Assembly: GCA_049519635.1 (NCBI GenBank)
Contig: JBEKQO010000008.1
Coordinates: 1 to 64,000, forward strand
DNA: 64,000 nt
Reading direction: 5' to 3'
From: Bog-366 sp049519635
GTDB lineage: Bacteria > Acidobacteriota > Terriglobia > UBA7540
Shown one piece after another: positions 25,340 through 34,309 of the stretch. The notes below the pieces were generated by a model that made no database searches, was not told the origin of the DNA, and saw only the letters and a list, made by a program, of their open reading frames with translations. Made by a program: the position numbers and the translations under genes. Each line of letters starts with the position of its first letter. Position 1 is the first letter of the stretch.

Positions 25340-26535
25340 GGCGTCGCGAGTTTCTGCAACTGCCGGTGGTGGCTGCCCTCCTCGGATCGGGGAGGGGGAA
25401 GAGAATCGCCGCCCTCACGACCACGTACTTTATGCGTTCGCACGCTGACGACATCATTACCCGCTTCCTGGAAGGCTACTGGATCAATGAGCAATACTAC
25501 GCCCCACCCTTTGAGGTGGCGTCGCTCTACATGGACCAGGTTCATCCGGCGGACATTGGCTACCGGCTGGCGGCAGCGTACAATTTCCCCGTCGTCGGGT
25601 CCATCACCGAGGCGCTGACATTGGGGACGGGGAAGCTCGCCGTCGATGGCGTCTTGCTTGTGGCGGAGCACGGCAACTACCCGTTCAACGATCGTCAGCA
25701 GCAGCTTTATCCTCGATTTCGGTTCTTCCAGCAAGTCGTCGACACTTTCCGGAACTCGGGCCGGACCGTTCCGGTGTACTCGGATAAGCATTTTTCCTGG
25801 AGCTGGGCTGAGGCAAAGCAGATGTATGGCTGGTCGCGGGACATGCGATTCCCGATGCTCGCGGGCTCCTCGGTTTCCGTTACCTTCCGCCGCCCGGAAC
25901 TGGACTACCCGCTGGGGGTTGAATTCCAGGACGCCCTGATGGTCGGAAACGGCTGGATAACCGACGGCGGGTTGTTCCATGATCTTGAGACCTTGCAGTG
26001 CTTCGTGGAACGCCGGAAAGGCGGAGAGACCGGCATCCGCGCGGTGCAGCATCTCGAGGGCGACCAGGTCTGGCGCGCTGCCGAGCAAGGAAGGTGGTCG
26101 CGAGAACTTCTGCACGCCGCCCTGTCGCGGGCCGAGAAACTCGGTCCCGGCCGCCCCGAGGACGTGAAGCAACCGGTGGCCTGTTTGCTGGAATACAACG
26201 ATGGGTTCCGGGCGGCGGTGGTGGCTTTGGGCGGTCTGGTGAACGAATACCTGGTGGCCTTTCGTGTCAAGGGCCGGCCGAGCATCGACAGCACGTTGTG
26301 CTACGACCCTCTGGAAAACTCGAACAACTTCAGCATGCTGGTACAGGGAATCACCGAGATGTTCACAACGGGCCGGTCTCCCTACCCCGTCGAGCGAACG
26401 CTGCTGACCACCGGCGCGCTGTCGTTTCTGATGGAGTCGGCCTACCTCGGTCATGTACGGCTCGAGACGCCGGACCTGCGCGTGACGTACAAGGCGCCGG
26501 CGCAATCGTTTTACGCGCACGGAAGGGGATCGTAA
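25336..26535 (+). CDS. Unknown Tat-type exported protein, second gene of the dipeptidase operon
   Basis: A 399-residue protein beginning MRRREFLQLPVVAALLGSG, a short twin-arginine-like signal. The ATG overlaps the stop of the dipeptidase gene (ATGA), and its own stop overlaps the next start (TAATG), so translation is coupled. The mature part starts with IAALTTTYFMRSHADDII and contains a GVLLVAEHGNYPFN stretch, suggesting an alpha/beta fold, perhaps nucleotide- or sugar-binding. I do not recognise the family and give no function. Its locked position between dipeptidase and SMP-30 genes implies a shared pathway. Confidence 0.75.
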   Translation: MRRREFLQLPVVAALLGSGRGKRIAALTTTYFMRSHADDIITRFLEGYWINEQYYAPPFEVASLYMDQVHPADIGYRLAAAYNFPVVGSITEALTLGTGKLAVDGVLLVAEHGNYPFNDRQQQLYPRFRFFQQVVDTFRNSGRTVPVYSDKHFSWSWAEAKQMYGWSRDMRFPMLAGSSVSVTFRRPELDYPLGVEFQDALMVGNGWITDGGLFHDLETLQCFVERRKGGETGIRAVQHLEGDQVWRAAEQGRWSRELLHAALSRAEKLGPGRPEDVKQPVACLLEYNDGFRAAVVALGGLVNEYLVAFRVKGRPSIDSTLCYDPLENSNNFSMLVQGITEMFTTGRSPYPVERTLLTTGALSFLMESAYLGHVRLETPDLRVTYKAPAQSFYAHGRGS

Positions 26536-27317
26536 TGCCCGGCGATCTCGAGGATTTGATCGGTCCGAAGGCAGCTCCGGAAAAGCTGGCGGGTGGGTTC
26601 GGTTCTGTCGAGGGTCCGGTATTCAGCCGCCTCGGTTACCTGTTGTTCAGTGACACGGCGGCGAGCCGGATCATGAAATGGGAGGACGGAAAGGCTAGTG
26701 TTTTCCGGGAAAACAGCCCCACCACCGGCCTGACTTTCGATCATCAAGGCCGGCTGCTGGCTTGCGAACGGGAACGAGTGACGCGCACCGAGAAGAATGG
26801 CAAAATTACGGTGCTGGCGGACCAACTCCACGCGCCCCACGATCTGGTTTACGCCATCGACGGGAGCATCTATTTCTCGGATGCAGCGCCGGCGCCCGGA
26901 GTTTCCGCGATCTACCAGATCACGCGCCAAAGAGAGGTACGAGCCGTATCGAGTGATGGCGGCCTGCCCAGTGGTGTGGCGCTGGCGCCGAATCAGCAGA
27001 AGCTTTATGCTGCCGATACGGCGGGCGGCAAGATTTGGGTTTACGACATCGCGGGCGACGGCGCGCTGCGGGGTGGACGGCAGTTTGCACTGGCGCCCGC
27101 ACGCGGCCTGAAGACGGACGAAGGGGGAAATGTCTGGGCCGCCGAAGACCATACCATCGCCGTCTACGGTGCCGATGGACGGCGACGGGGCGAAATTCCC
27201 CTGCCGGAAGATCCCAGCAACTGCGCCTGGGGCGATGGTTTCCGGAACCTCTACGTGACGGCGCAGACATCCATTTACAAGATTGAAACGAGAGTGAATG
27301 GTACACGTACTTACTAG
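26535..27317 (+). CDS. SMP-30/gluconolactonase-type beta-propeller protein
   Basis: A 260-residue protein without a signal peptide. The start at 26535 lies in a TAATG overlap with the previous stop, and a longer reading would run back through the preceding gene in another frame. SVEGPVFSRLGYLLFSD carries the conserved metal-binding Glu near the N-terminus. Repeated blades follow (GLTFDHQGRLLACE, PHDLVYAIDGSIYFSD, GLPSGVALAPNQQKLY, AADTAGGKIWVYDI). The family hydrolyses lactones such as gluconolactone with a divalent metal. Its last 20 bases overlap the next gene. Confidence 0.88.
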   Translation: MPGDLEDLIGPKAAPEKLAGGFGSVEGPVFSRLGYLLFSDTAASRIMKWEDGKASVFRENSPTTGLTFDHQGRLLACERERVTRTEKNGKITVLADQLHAPHDLVYAIDGSIYFSDAAPAPGVSAIYQITRQREVRAVSSDGGLPSGVALAPNQQKLYAADTAGGKIWVYDIAGDGALRGGRQFALAPARGLKTDEGGNVWAAEDHTIAVYGADGRRRGEIPLPEDPSNCAWGDGFRNLYVTAQTSIYKIETRVNGTRTY

Positions 27318-28458
27318 CATGCTCATCATCGTTGTACTCGCCGGCTCTGTGCGAGGCCAGATGGAACCTGCCTCGCCTTCCGCCGCCGGCATGTCGGAAG
27401 CGCAATTGGAGCGCGCCTCGGGCGTGATCCAAGCGGAAGTCGAATCCGGACGAATGGGAGCAGCCGCCCTTCTGGTGGCGCGGCACGGGCGTGTGGTGCT
27501 GCACAGAGGCTTCGGCCGGCTCTCTCCGGCGGCGGACGCGCCCGCCGTGCGGCCGGATTCGGTGTTTCTGGTGGCCTCGATTACCAAACCGATTACCGCC
27601 TGCGCTTTGATGCTGTTGGTCGAGGGTGGCCAGGTTTCCCTGAGCGATCCTGTCAGCCACTACTTACCCGAATTCACCGTGGGCGAACGCGATAAAATCC
27701 TGGTGCGGGACCTGCTGAGGCATGCCTCCGGACTGCCGGACATGCTCCCCGAGAATATCGACCTGCGCCGCGCCCATGCGCCCCTGAGCGAATTTGTGCG
27801 GCGCACCATCACCACGCCACTCTTGTTTCCTCCGGGCAGCCAGGTCCGCTATCAGAGCATGGGGATTCTGCTTGCCGGGGAGATTGTGGAGAGGCTTACC
27901 GGAACCCGCTTACGTGATTTCGAAACGAAAGAAATTTTTGACCCGCTGGGTATGAAGGACAGCTCGCTCGGTTTGGGCGGAAGGCGCCTCAGCGATTTGG
28001 TGATTTGCGCCCCGGAGCCGGGAACCAACCCAGCCGACGACGAGCGCTTCGGCCCCAACAGCCTCTATTGGCGCGATATGGGGCACCCATGGGGCGGGAT
28101 GCACAGCACCACAACGGATCTCGCCATCCTCCTGCAAACGTTTCTGGATGGCGGCGTGTACGCGGGCAGGCAGGTATTCAGCCCCGCTACGGTGAAAGCG
28201 ATGACCACCGACCAGAACGTAGAGCTTAAGGCTCCCTGGGGACTCGGTTGGGCGCTGGGCCGCTCGCACTCATGGAATGCCTTTGGGGATCTGGTCTCAG
28301 GCGCGGCGTTCGGGCACGCCGGCGCCACCGGCACCATGGCCTGGGCCGATCCCGGTACACAAGTTGTGTGTGTAATTCTGACCAACCGGCCCTATTCCCT
28401 GGATGACGGACGGTTCCTGCGGCTCGTGTCGAATGCGGTCGCCGCCTCGGCGCAATAG
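27298..28458 (+). CDS. Secreted beta-lactamase-like serine hydrolase
   Basis: A 386-residue protein with an N-terminal signal (VLTSMLIIVVLAGSVRGQ). The nucleophile motif is SITK in VASITKPITA, the second motif is Tyr-Gln-Ser in RYQSMGILL (YxS where classical enzymes have YxN) and the third HAG in FGHAGATG. This is the class C/esterase EstB-like group, which includes D-aminopeptidases, esterases and penicillin-binding proteins. It overlaps the SMP-30 gene by 20 bp and closes the four-gene operon. The whole set plus the divergent VanX fusion suggests D-peptide turnover, but esterase activity is equally possible. Confidence 0.88.
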   Translation: MVHVLTSMLIIVVLAGSVRGQMEPASPSAAGMSEAQLERASGVIQAEVESGRMGAAALLVARHGRVVLHRGFGRLSPAADAPAVRPDSVFLVASITKPITACALMLLVEGGQVSLSDPVSHYLPEFTVGERDKILVRDLLRHASGLPDMLPENIDLRRAHAPLSEFVRRTITTPLLFPPGSQVRYQSMGILLAGEIVERLTGTRLRDFETKEIFDPLGMKDSSLGLGGRRLSDLVICAPEPGTNPADDERFGPNSLYWRDMGHPWGGMHSTTTDLAILLQTFLDGGVYAGRQVFSPATVKAMTTDQNVELKAPWGLGWALGRSHSWNAFGDLVSGAAFGHAGATGTMAWADPGTQVVCVILTNRPYSLDDGRFLRLVSNAVAASAQ

Positions 28459-28526
28459 ATTCCAAGTGACTACGGGCAGCTCCCCACGCATTGAGGCTGC
28501 TGTCCCTGCATGGTGGGAAATCCGGG

Positions 28527-29258
28527 TTATTCGTGCAGGACGATGCCCAAGAGCCCACTGTTGACCGTCAACGCGCCACTACCAGTGTATTCAACAAAGC
28601 CCAGCTTCCTGAACTTATTCATGAAGTGACTGACCCGCGACCGGGTGGTGCCCACCATCTGGGCCAGGTTTTCCTGATTGATGGTGGGAAGGATGGTTTC
28701 AGCCCTGCTTTCCTTGCCAAAATGTGCCAGCAATAAGAGAATCCGGGCCAGGCGCTTCTCGCTGGAGTTGAAGAGTTGGTCGACGAGATCTTCTTCAAAT
28801 CGAATGTTGCGGGTGAGCAGGTGCGTGACGAACAATTCCGAGATTTCGTGCTCCTCGTGGAGCAAACGCACCATCAGCGATTTTTCGAGCCTGTAAAGCG
28901 CGCAATCCGTCACCGCGACTGCGGTCGAGATGCGCACCGACTGGCCGGCAAGGCATCCCTCACCGAAAAACTCGTCGCCGTCCAGAATAGTGACGATCGC
29001 TTCCTTGCCTTGTTGGGATGTCACCGCAAGTTTCACTTTACCTCGATGGAGGTAGAATACGGAATCCGCCGGGTCTCCTTGCATAAAGATCGTGCGGTTC
29101 GCGCCGTATTGTAGAGCGGTTCCCCCGCGCGATATTCCTGCGAGGAATGCCGGCCAATCGACGTGCTGAGTCTTCACGTTGGCAGTAGCACGTGTAGGCT
29201 TGCCTTTGCCGTTGGTAGTGACTATTTTAGGCTGACTCTTCTGTGGCGGCGCCGCCAT
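28527..29258 (-). CDS. Crp/Fnr-family transcription regulator
   Basis: A 243-residue regulator. The start at 29258 has AGAGAGGTGG upstream. After a basic, flexible N-terminus (about 30 residues) comes a cyclic-nucleotide-binding fold (GANRTIFMQGDPADSVFYLHRG, about residues 50-150) and a winged helix (INQENLAQMVGTTRSRVSHFM, about 190-215). There are no cysteine clusters, so it is not an FNR-type oxygen sensor. The ligand is unknown. Its TAA stop is made by the last bases of an R3-like end (28507-28529). It converges with the hydrolase operon, 68 bp away. Confidence 0.85.
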   Translation of the reverse strand: MAAPPQKSQPKIVTTNGKGKPTRATANVKTQHVDWPAFLAGISRGGTALQYGANRTIFMQGDPADSVFYLHRGKVKLAVTSQQGKEAIVTILDGDEFFGEGCLAGQSVRISTAVAVTDCALYRLEKSLMVRLLHEEHEISELFVTHLLTRNIRFEEDLVDQLFNSSEKRLARILLLLAHFGKESRAETILPTINQENLAQMVGTTRSRVSHFMNKFRKLGFVEYTGSGALTVNSGLLGIVLHE

Positions 29259-29462
29259 AACCACCTCTCTTTTCTCCTTGCTGAAGGCGAGCCTGTGGAT
29301 ATTTATCATGGAGACTGCACGCAAACATACCCACTCGGATTTTCGATCTAGTTATCCATGGCTGAGATGCTATCCCTGCGGAGAAGGCTCTGTCTGTAGG
29401 CTGCCCAACACTGGCTGGGAATATTACCAGGATATTATCGATGTTAGTTTTTCCGGCGGCAC

Positions 29463-30254
29463 TCACGCATCCGCGCTAGCTCGCGGCTTGAAGGTGTTTC
29501 CTTGACGCAAAGGTCCATCGCCGTACCTGTCCTCCTGCATAGCGCCGTAACACTCGCAAGCGCACTTTTCCAGCTTCGCCCGGTTCAGAATCTGCACTTC
29601 ACCACGGGTCCACTCGATCACACCTTTCTTCTGCAACATTCCTGCTGCCAAGCTTACCGTGGGCCGGTCCGTCCCTAGCATCGTGGCAAGGAAATCCTGG
29701 GTAATGGCGAACGTCGGGGAATCCACCCTGTCCTGAGTGATGAGGAGCCAGCGTGCGAAGCGCTGTTCGATGTTATGAAGTCGGTTGCACGCGGCGGTCT
29801 GTGCAATTTGCATTCCCTGACTTACTGCATACCGAGTCAGCATCTGTTGAAGTTGTGGACTCGACCGCAAGGCATTTTGCAATGCGTCGACTCTCACTTT
29901 GAACCCATCTCCGGTGATTTGTACGATCTCACGCACTTGGCTTTTCCTCATACCCACCGCCGCCGGTATCCCTGCAAACCCTTCCTTCCCCACTTCTCCT
30001 ACTTCCACAGTCCTTCCGTCTTCCGTCTCAATGACCAGCGACACCATACCTGCATTCGGAAAATAGACAAACTTTAATGGATCGTTTGGTTTGTAGAGGC
30101 TAAGTTGGCGAGGCATGGGGAGGAATTCCAGGTGGGGACGGAGGGCGCGGTATTCTTTGTCGGAAACCGATAGCAGGATCCTGTTGCTTACCGGTCGTCC
30201 GGTAGGATTTGTTCGTTCTCCTGCCTTCGCTGTTTGAAAGTCTTTTTTGGCCAC
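29463..30254 (-). CDS. Crp/Fnr-family regulator, divergent subtype
   Basis: A 263-residue protein starting at a GTG with AAGGA 6 bp upstream. The cNMP-binding-like domain (LPMPRQLSLYKPNDPLKFVYFPNAGMVSL) lacks the usual glycine spacing. The C-terminal region (ITQDFLATMLGTDRPTVSLAA) is a clear helix-turn-helix. The end is cysteine-containing (KCACECYG). Such proteins are common in soil bacteria and have no defined ligand. It lies upstream of the other Crp/Fnr gene on the same strand with a 204-bp gap, so the two are probably independent units. Confidence 0.8.
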   Translation of the reverse strand: MAKKDFQTAKAGERTNPTGRPVSNRILLSVSDKEYRALRPHLEFLPMPRQLSLYKPNDPLKFVYFPNAGMVSLVIETEDGRTVEVGEVGKEGFAGIPAAVGMRKSQVREIVQITGDGFKVRVDALQNALRSSPQLQQMLTRYAVSQGMQIAQTAACNRLHNIEQRFARWLLITQDRVDSPTFAITQDFLATMLGTDRPTVSLAAGMLQKKGVIEWTRGEVQILNRAKLEKCACECYGAMQEDRYGDGPLRQGNTFKPRASADA

Positions 30255-30653
30255 AGAAGTCCTTTGCGGTGCTGAATTTGATTGCCCGAAGCGTTTCCGG
30301 CTTTCTTCGGACTGCCTTGTGCGCTCAAATTATGAGCCCCCTCATCTGCAGGGGGGCTGGCTCCTATTTGCAGCCGAAGCCGGGAGAAAGTCATGCGCTC
30401 CCCTTCGAGAGCCTGACTGGTAGCTAGAGGCCCACCTTTTATACTCTGGGGTGGTGCGTGCGTCAGTTTGATACCAAACACACGTCAGGTCAAGACTGTT
30501 CATCCCGCTCAAGGCGGCAGCCCGAGCGCAGGAACGGCGGAAATCACTCCGCCTTCAGAGAAGGCCAAGCAAATTCTTCCCTAATGCATTCCCATGTGGA
30601 GTGTTATACTGCTTTGGCCAATTAATGGTGACGGAGGCACCCGACTCAGCCCT
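30255..30653. other. Intergenic stretch, nothing recognised
   Basis: The 399-bp gap between divergent genes at 30254 and 30654 shows one short stem (GCCCCCTCATCTGCAGGGGGGC near 30339) and no other repeat or RNA-like structure that I can support. Confidence 0.4.
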
Positions 30654-30926
30654 ATGCCTTGCCTATTGATGATCCTTCTTTTGGCCTTTCCCCGGATCGC
30701 AATTGCGCTTTTGTTCCTCTTCTCCAATTATTTGGAGCGCGCCTATCACGGGCTGATTCTGCCCATCCTCGGTTTTATCTTCGTGCCCCTGACAACCTTG
30801 GCCTACGCTTGGATGATGAATACCGGACAGCGTCTTGAGGGGATTAATCTGCTGATTCTGGTTGTCGCTGTTGTGATCGATCTGGGTGGTCTGGGTGGCG
30901 GCGAGTATCATCGGCGCAGAAGGTAG
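30654..30926 (+). CDS. Small membrane protein of unknown function
   Basis: A 90-residue protein with three hydrophobic segments: CLLMILLLAFPRIAIALLFL, LILPILGFIFVPLTTLAYAW and LLILVVAVVIDLGGL. It ends in a basic tail (EYHRRRR). The ATG at 30654 gives the compact membrane protein, while an upstream in-frame start adds 20 residues of unlikely sequence. GGAGG lies 16 bp upstream, further than usual. I believe similar small proteins occur in other soil bacteria, but no function is known to me. Confidence 0.6.
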   Translation: MPCLLMILLLAFPRIAIALLFLFSNYLERAYHGLILPILGFIFVPLTTLAYAWMMNTGQRLEGINLLILVVAVVIDLGGLGGGEYHRRRR

Positions 30927-31135
30927 CGCCTTGCAGATCTACCCGCCGGGACTCGCGCGCGCGGAGGACGAAGGATTGACGCCCAAGTTCAAAAGCCTGC
31001 TGTGCATCGTTTCATCTTGGGAGGCAGCATCGGCCGCAGCCAGCGACTGTAAGGCGCTAAGATTAAGTGCCGCCGCGGCTGTACCGGCCGCTGGCACCAC
31101 CTATTCCAGATCACAGTATCCGAAGCTGCCCAAGC

Positions 31136-31699
31136 TCACGCCGAACGCGTAAGACAGCGCTCACTGTGGGGAAATTCGGCGTCCGTCTCTCCGGTAGACG
31201 AGATGTCCTGAGCTCCCGTAACTTCCAGGATTTCCTCAGCACGCTTCCACCAGTGCGAATTGTCTGAATGGATAGAGAGAAGTGTCCCGCCACCTTTGAT
31301 CCGGTCCTGCAAAAGATGGGCTCTGTCTTCGGCCACCCCCAGACCGGCCAGGCCGCCCGCTAGTCCGCCCACGACGCCACCGGCGCCCGCGCCCACGAGA
31401 GCTGCCATGATCGGGCCGGCGGCGAGAAAAAGCCCCATACCGGGAATGGTTAGGGAGCCGGCGCCGGCCAACCACCCCCAAGCCCCGCCCATCAGTGCAC
31501 CTGCGCTGGCCCCGGTGGCAGCGCCTTCCGGGGCCTTTGTTGTTTTCTTATGGGCAGAGTCATTAATGCCCAGGTCCTCCGGATAGAGAACCGAAACATC
31601 GGTAGGGCGGAATCCAGCGTCTTTCAGCGCCTGAACTCCAATTTCAAGACTGGAATGTGTAGCATAGATCCCGACCACTGCGGTTTTTCCCCCTGCCAT
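31136..31699 (-). CDS. Stress-type protein with glycine-zipper segment (general stress protein 17M-like)
   Basis: A 187-residue protein. The ATG at 31699 has AAAAGGGAGC upstream, and a TTG two codons earlier is less likely. The N-terminus TAVVGIYATHSSLEIGVQAL with GFRPTDVSVLYPED resembles the YflT/general stress protein 17M domain. The middle (about residues 60-120) is a long Gly/Ala zipper that could insert in a membrane or self-associate. The C-terminal LLSIHSDNSHWWKRAEEIL resembles the second half of the same fold. The two halves of an alpha/beta domain thus flank a glycine-zipper insert. The role is unknown. Confidence 0.7.
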   Translation of the reverse strand: MAGGKTAVVGIYATHSSLEIGVQALKDAGFRPTDVSVLYPEDLGINDSAHKKTTKAPEGAATGASAGALMGGAWGWLAGAGSLTIPGMGLFLAAGPIMAALVGAGAGGVVGGLAGGLAGLGVAEDRAHLLQDRIKGGGTLLSIHSDNSHWWKRAEEILEVTGAQDISSTGETDAEFPHSERCLTRSA

Positions 31700-31837
31700 T
31701 TTCAAAGCTCCCTTTTCGATTAAGGCTGATTTCCAAGCATGTCATTACCTGCGACTGGCCCGCGATATTCTTCGCGTTGACCGGCACCAATGCGCCGAGC
31801 ACGGCAGCAACGCACCCATACCGAATACCGCGAGTGA

Positions 31838-32872
31838 TCACCCGAGGAGCTTGAAGGTGACCTTGACCGCCGTTTTCACGGCCACTGGGACGCCGTTACG
31901 ACGAGCAGGCGCAAATTTCCAGGTGCGGACGGCCGCGGCCGCGCTTTCGTCCAGACCCTCGCCAAGCGGATGCGAAGTTTGCTTGACTTCAATGACGTTT
32001 CCTCGCGCATCGACGAGAATCGCGAGTGCAACTTCCCCCTCGATCCTGGCCTTTCTGGCTGCCGGAGTATAACCTGGCGCAGGCTTGTAAGTGGGTCGCG
32101 GAGCGCTGACTGCGCCACCGCCGCTCGCCGGAATGGCGGCGAAATCTTGCGTGATGTAGAGGCTACCATTCGCCCCTTGCACGATCCCGATCCCCACGTC
32201 AGTGAAATTCGCGTTTAAAATGTTGGACCGATGATTGTGTTGGAAACGGGGCTCATTCATAAAGGCGGCTTCCGCGCCCCGAACGCTTGGGTAGATGGCA
32301 ATATTCTCGCCAAAAGCCCGCCAAGCAATTCCGGCCTCGTTGATTCGCGCCGAAGGGCTCCTGCCGGCCGGGTCAACATGGTCAAAGTATCCTTGTTCAA
32401 GCATGTCGCGAGAATGCGCTCGTGCGACCGCAGCCAGCCCCTCGTTCCAACTGAGGGGTTGCGCTCGGCTACCCGTCTCGGCGGCGGTCTGGGGGTCCAC
32501 ACGGTCGTGGTTGACGAGCGCCCACATCTGCCTTTCGCCATCGGCTCTGCGGTCCGCGCCGAAGTCTTCCCGGGGAGCCATCTCATCGGGAGCAACCCTC
32601 GGAGTGCCGTGGGTCGAACTGAAGGCGTGCCCCACGCCCGGTTGACTTGGTCCCACGCCAGGGGGGCTAACGCCTTCGCCGAAGTGATGCCACACACCCA
32701 GTTTTGCTGGCTTATTCTTCGGCAGGTTTTGCGCTGCGCGAGCTTCCGTCTGCGGGGGCGTGGCAGCGTCCGGTTTGGTGGATGATTGAGTCTGGGCTGC
32801 GCAGGCTAGGGTTGCAGCCCACAAGAACCCAGCGAAAACAACGGCCGACCGGCAATGAGGAATGGCTCTCAT
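31838..32872 (-). CDS. Secreted CAP (SCP/PR-1) domain protein with C-terminal TonB domain
   Basis: A 344-residue protein with a signal peptide ending near ACAAQ. A Pro/Gly-rich linker (residues about 27-110) precedes a CAP domain (about 112-250) with the expected ALVNHDRV, ARAHSRDMLEQGYFDH, FGENIAIY and QHNHRSNILN motifs, including the two conserved histidines. A TonB C-terminal domain (about 255-344) follows (ARIEGEVALAILVDARGNV, VRTWKFAPARRNGVPV). TonB C-terminal domains normally touch TonB-box receptors in the outer membrane, but there is no transmembrane anchor besides the signal. CAP domains occur in secreted proteins with lipid-, protein- or peptidoglycan-related roles. Confidence 0.88.
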   Translation of the reverse strand: MRAIPHCRSAVVFAGFLWAATLACAAQTQSSTKPDAATPPQTEARAAQNLPKNKPAKLGVWHHFGEGVSPPGVGPSQPGVGHAFSSTHGTPRVAPDEMAPREDFGADRRADGERQMWALVNHDRVDPQTAAETGSRAQPLSWNEGLAAVARAHSRDMLEQGYFDHVDPAGRSPSARINEAGIAWRAFGENIAIYPSVRGAEAAFMNEPRFQHNHRSNILNANFTDVGIGIVQGANGSLYITQDFAAIPASGGGAVSAPRPTYKPAPGYTPAARKARIEGEVALAILVDARGNVIEVKQTSHPLGEGLDESAAAAVRTWKFAPARRNGVPVAVKTAVKVTFKLLG

Positions 32873-33269
32873 ACGTTAATGTCTTTTCATGGGACAGGTT
32901 CGCGCTTCGGGCACTATCAAAAATCTCAACCTGATAGGTTGCACGCGTATGGCCAATCAGCGCTCCGAGGCAGATATCTATCACGTGTTCTTTGTGTGGG
33001 TTGGCGCTGGTGCACCTTGGCTGCCTGTGAATAGGATCGGATTGTGGCCGATCTCAGCCAACCATTGGCTGGATTCGTGCACCTTGGCGCCAGTCGAGCC
33101 ATTCCTGAGAGCACCGGATTCCGCGGTGATGAAGCGGTGCTTACGTTCCCCCCAAGGGGCCATAAGCGCTAACTTCAGAGTCTTAGTCTTCTCTGCTGTC
33201 TCATGCGTACAAGAGATCACAACCCTCCTCCCAAGGGAGAGAGCTGATTTCCTTAAGTTCGCGCTTATT
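32873..33269. other. Intergenic stretch, nothing recognised
   Basis: No gene, RNA or repeat can be supported here. Short ORFs on both strands lack ribosome sites and protein-like composition. Confidence 0.35.
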
Positions 33270-33408
33270 AGGTTGCGGAAAAACCGTACAATGCTGTCAT
33301 CCTGAGCACAGCGAAGGGTCTCGCTCTGAGCATTTTCAAGGCAAGGCGAGATTCTTCGTCGCCGCTGCTCCTCAGAATGACAGCGCTTTCGAGTTTTTCC
33401 GCAGCCTG
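33270..33408. repeat. R2-family element, compact complete copy
   Basis: 139 bp with inverted ends AGGTTGCGGAAAAAC and GTTTTTCCGCAGCCT. The interior has TGTCATCCTGAGCACAGCGA, GTCTCGCTCTGAGC, and the mirrored GAGATTCTTCGTCGC and CTCAGAATGACAG. This is the shortest complete R2 seen and defines the family. From 33409 to 33845 nothing was recognised. Confidence 0.85.
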
Positions 33409-33845
33409 TTTATGCCCAACGGCTTACTCCGCCGCGGTCCTTCCAGGCGTTGAACCCCGCATCGAGTCAACCCAGCTTGTGGATGAGCAATTGTGACCAT
33501 TCCGGTGAGCTATTCTGTACGGACATTCGATTCGCTCTAAAGCTATAAGTTATAAGGGGACTGTGTGGGCGGCGGATTCTTAGACCATCGCCGGAGAAGC
33601 AAATCCCCATCTCATCTCCGGCCCGACAGGTCCGAGAAGCGATGTGCAGGGTGAGAATTCCAGAGTTGAAGTTGATTCGGCCCCTCGATAAGTCGTCCGG
33701 AGATTCCTGCCCACGTGGGACCAGGGAGTGATCCTTGCCAGTCATCGCGACGAAGCCCCCGAGGGCAAGGCGACGAGCCTGTTCCCACGAGATTGCCCGA
33801 AGGATCTGCAGGAATTCCGCGAGGCAGATGTCCAGAGCAAGCTCC

Positions 33846-34111
33846 CATCCGGGTTTCCCACCACGCTGGGATGCTTTGGGTGGTTGCCGGAAGGGAAGGG
33901 CTTCAGCCCCGCCTGAATCGCGCCTCCCGCCCTATAATCGTCCCGCGCCCCTTCAGCTTGCGTAGGCGAGCTACGGGGGCACAGGATTCGGGAACATTCG
34001 AGACCGCCTTGTAATGGCGGGGCTAAACAGGCTGCGGAAAAACTCGTCGGCACTGTCATTCTGAGGAGCCGTAGGGCCTTCCAGCCTTGTGGTGAGAAAT
34101 GCGAGCTAGGT
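33846..34111. repeat. R3-family element interrupted by an R2 left end
   Basis: The left part is TCCGGGTTTCCCACCACGCTG with GGAAGGGAAGGGCTTCAGCC. At 34028 an R2 left end (CAGGCTGCGGAAAAACTC, CTGTCATTCTGAG) interrupts it. R3 resumes as CTTCCAGCCTTGTGGTGAGAA. It ends about 200 bp before the TonB receptor gene, which therefore has little room for a promoter. Confidence 0.65.
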
Positions 34112-34309
34112 TCTGGAACTCGCCGCCCACACGCTGAAAAGGGCGGATTCGAATATCGCCGCGCGAGCTGCGCGCGAAACGGCACGGCGGTCGGAAACAG
34201 TGGGCCACGTAAATGACTGGGGGGACGCGGAGGCGGCTTTCCGAATCTCCAGAGGAAGAAAACGAAAGCGTCAAGTTTTCCCTAGCAGTTGTGACGGGAG
34301 AGTAACGCG

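Noticed and set aside
24158..26520. Two long minus-strand ORFs opposite the dipeptidase operon
   Set aside because: Both are shadows of genes with catalytic motifs and overlapping operon starts on the plus strand.
33270..33408. Structured non-coding RNA gene
   Set aside because: The sequence is a dispersed inverted repeat with several other copies in the window and no promoter signal, so a mobile or REP-like element is the simpler view.
34112..34309. Cobalamin or other riboswitch before the TonB receptor
   Set aside because: No B12-box or other riboswitch core was seen in the short leader, most of which follows an R3 repeat.
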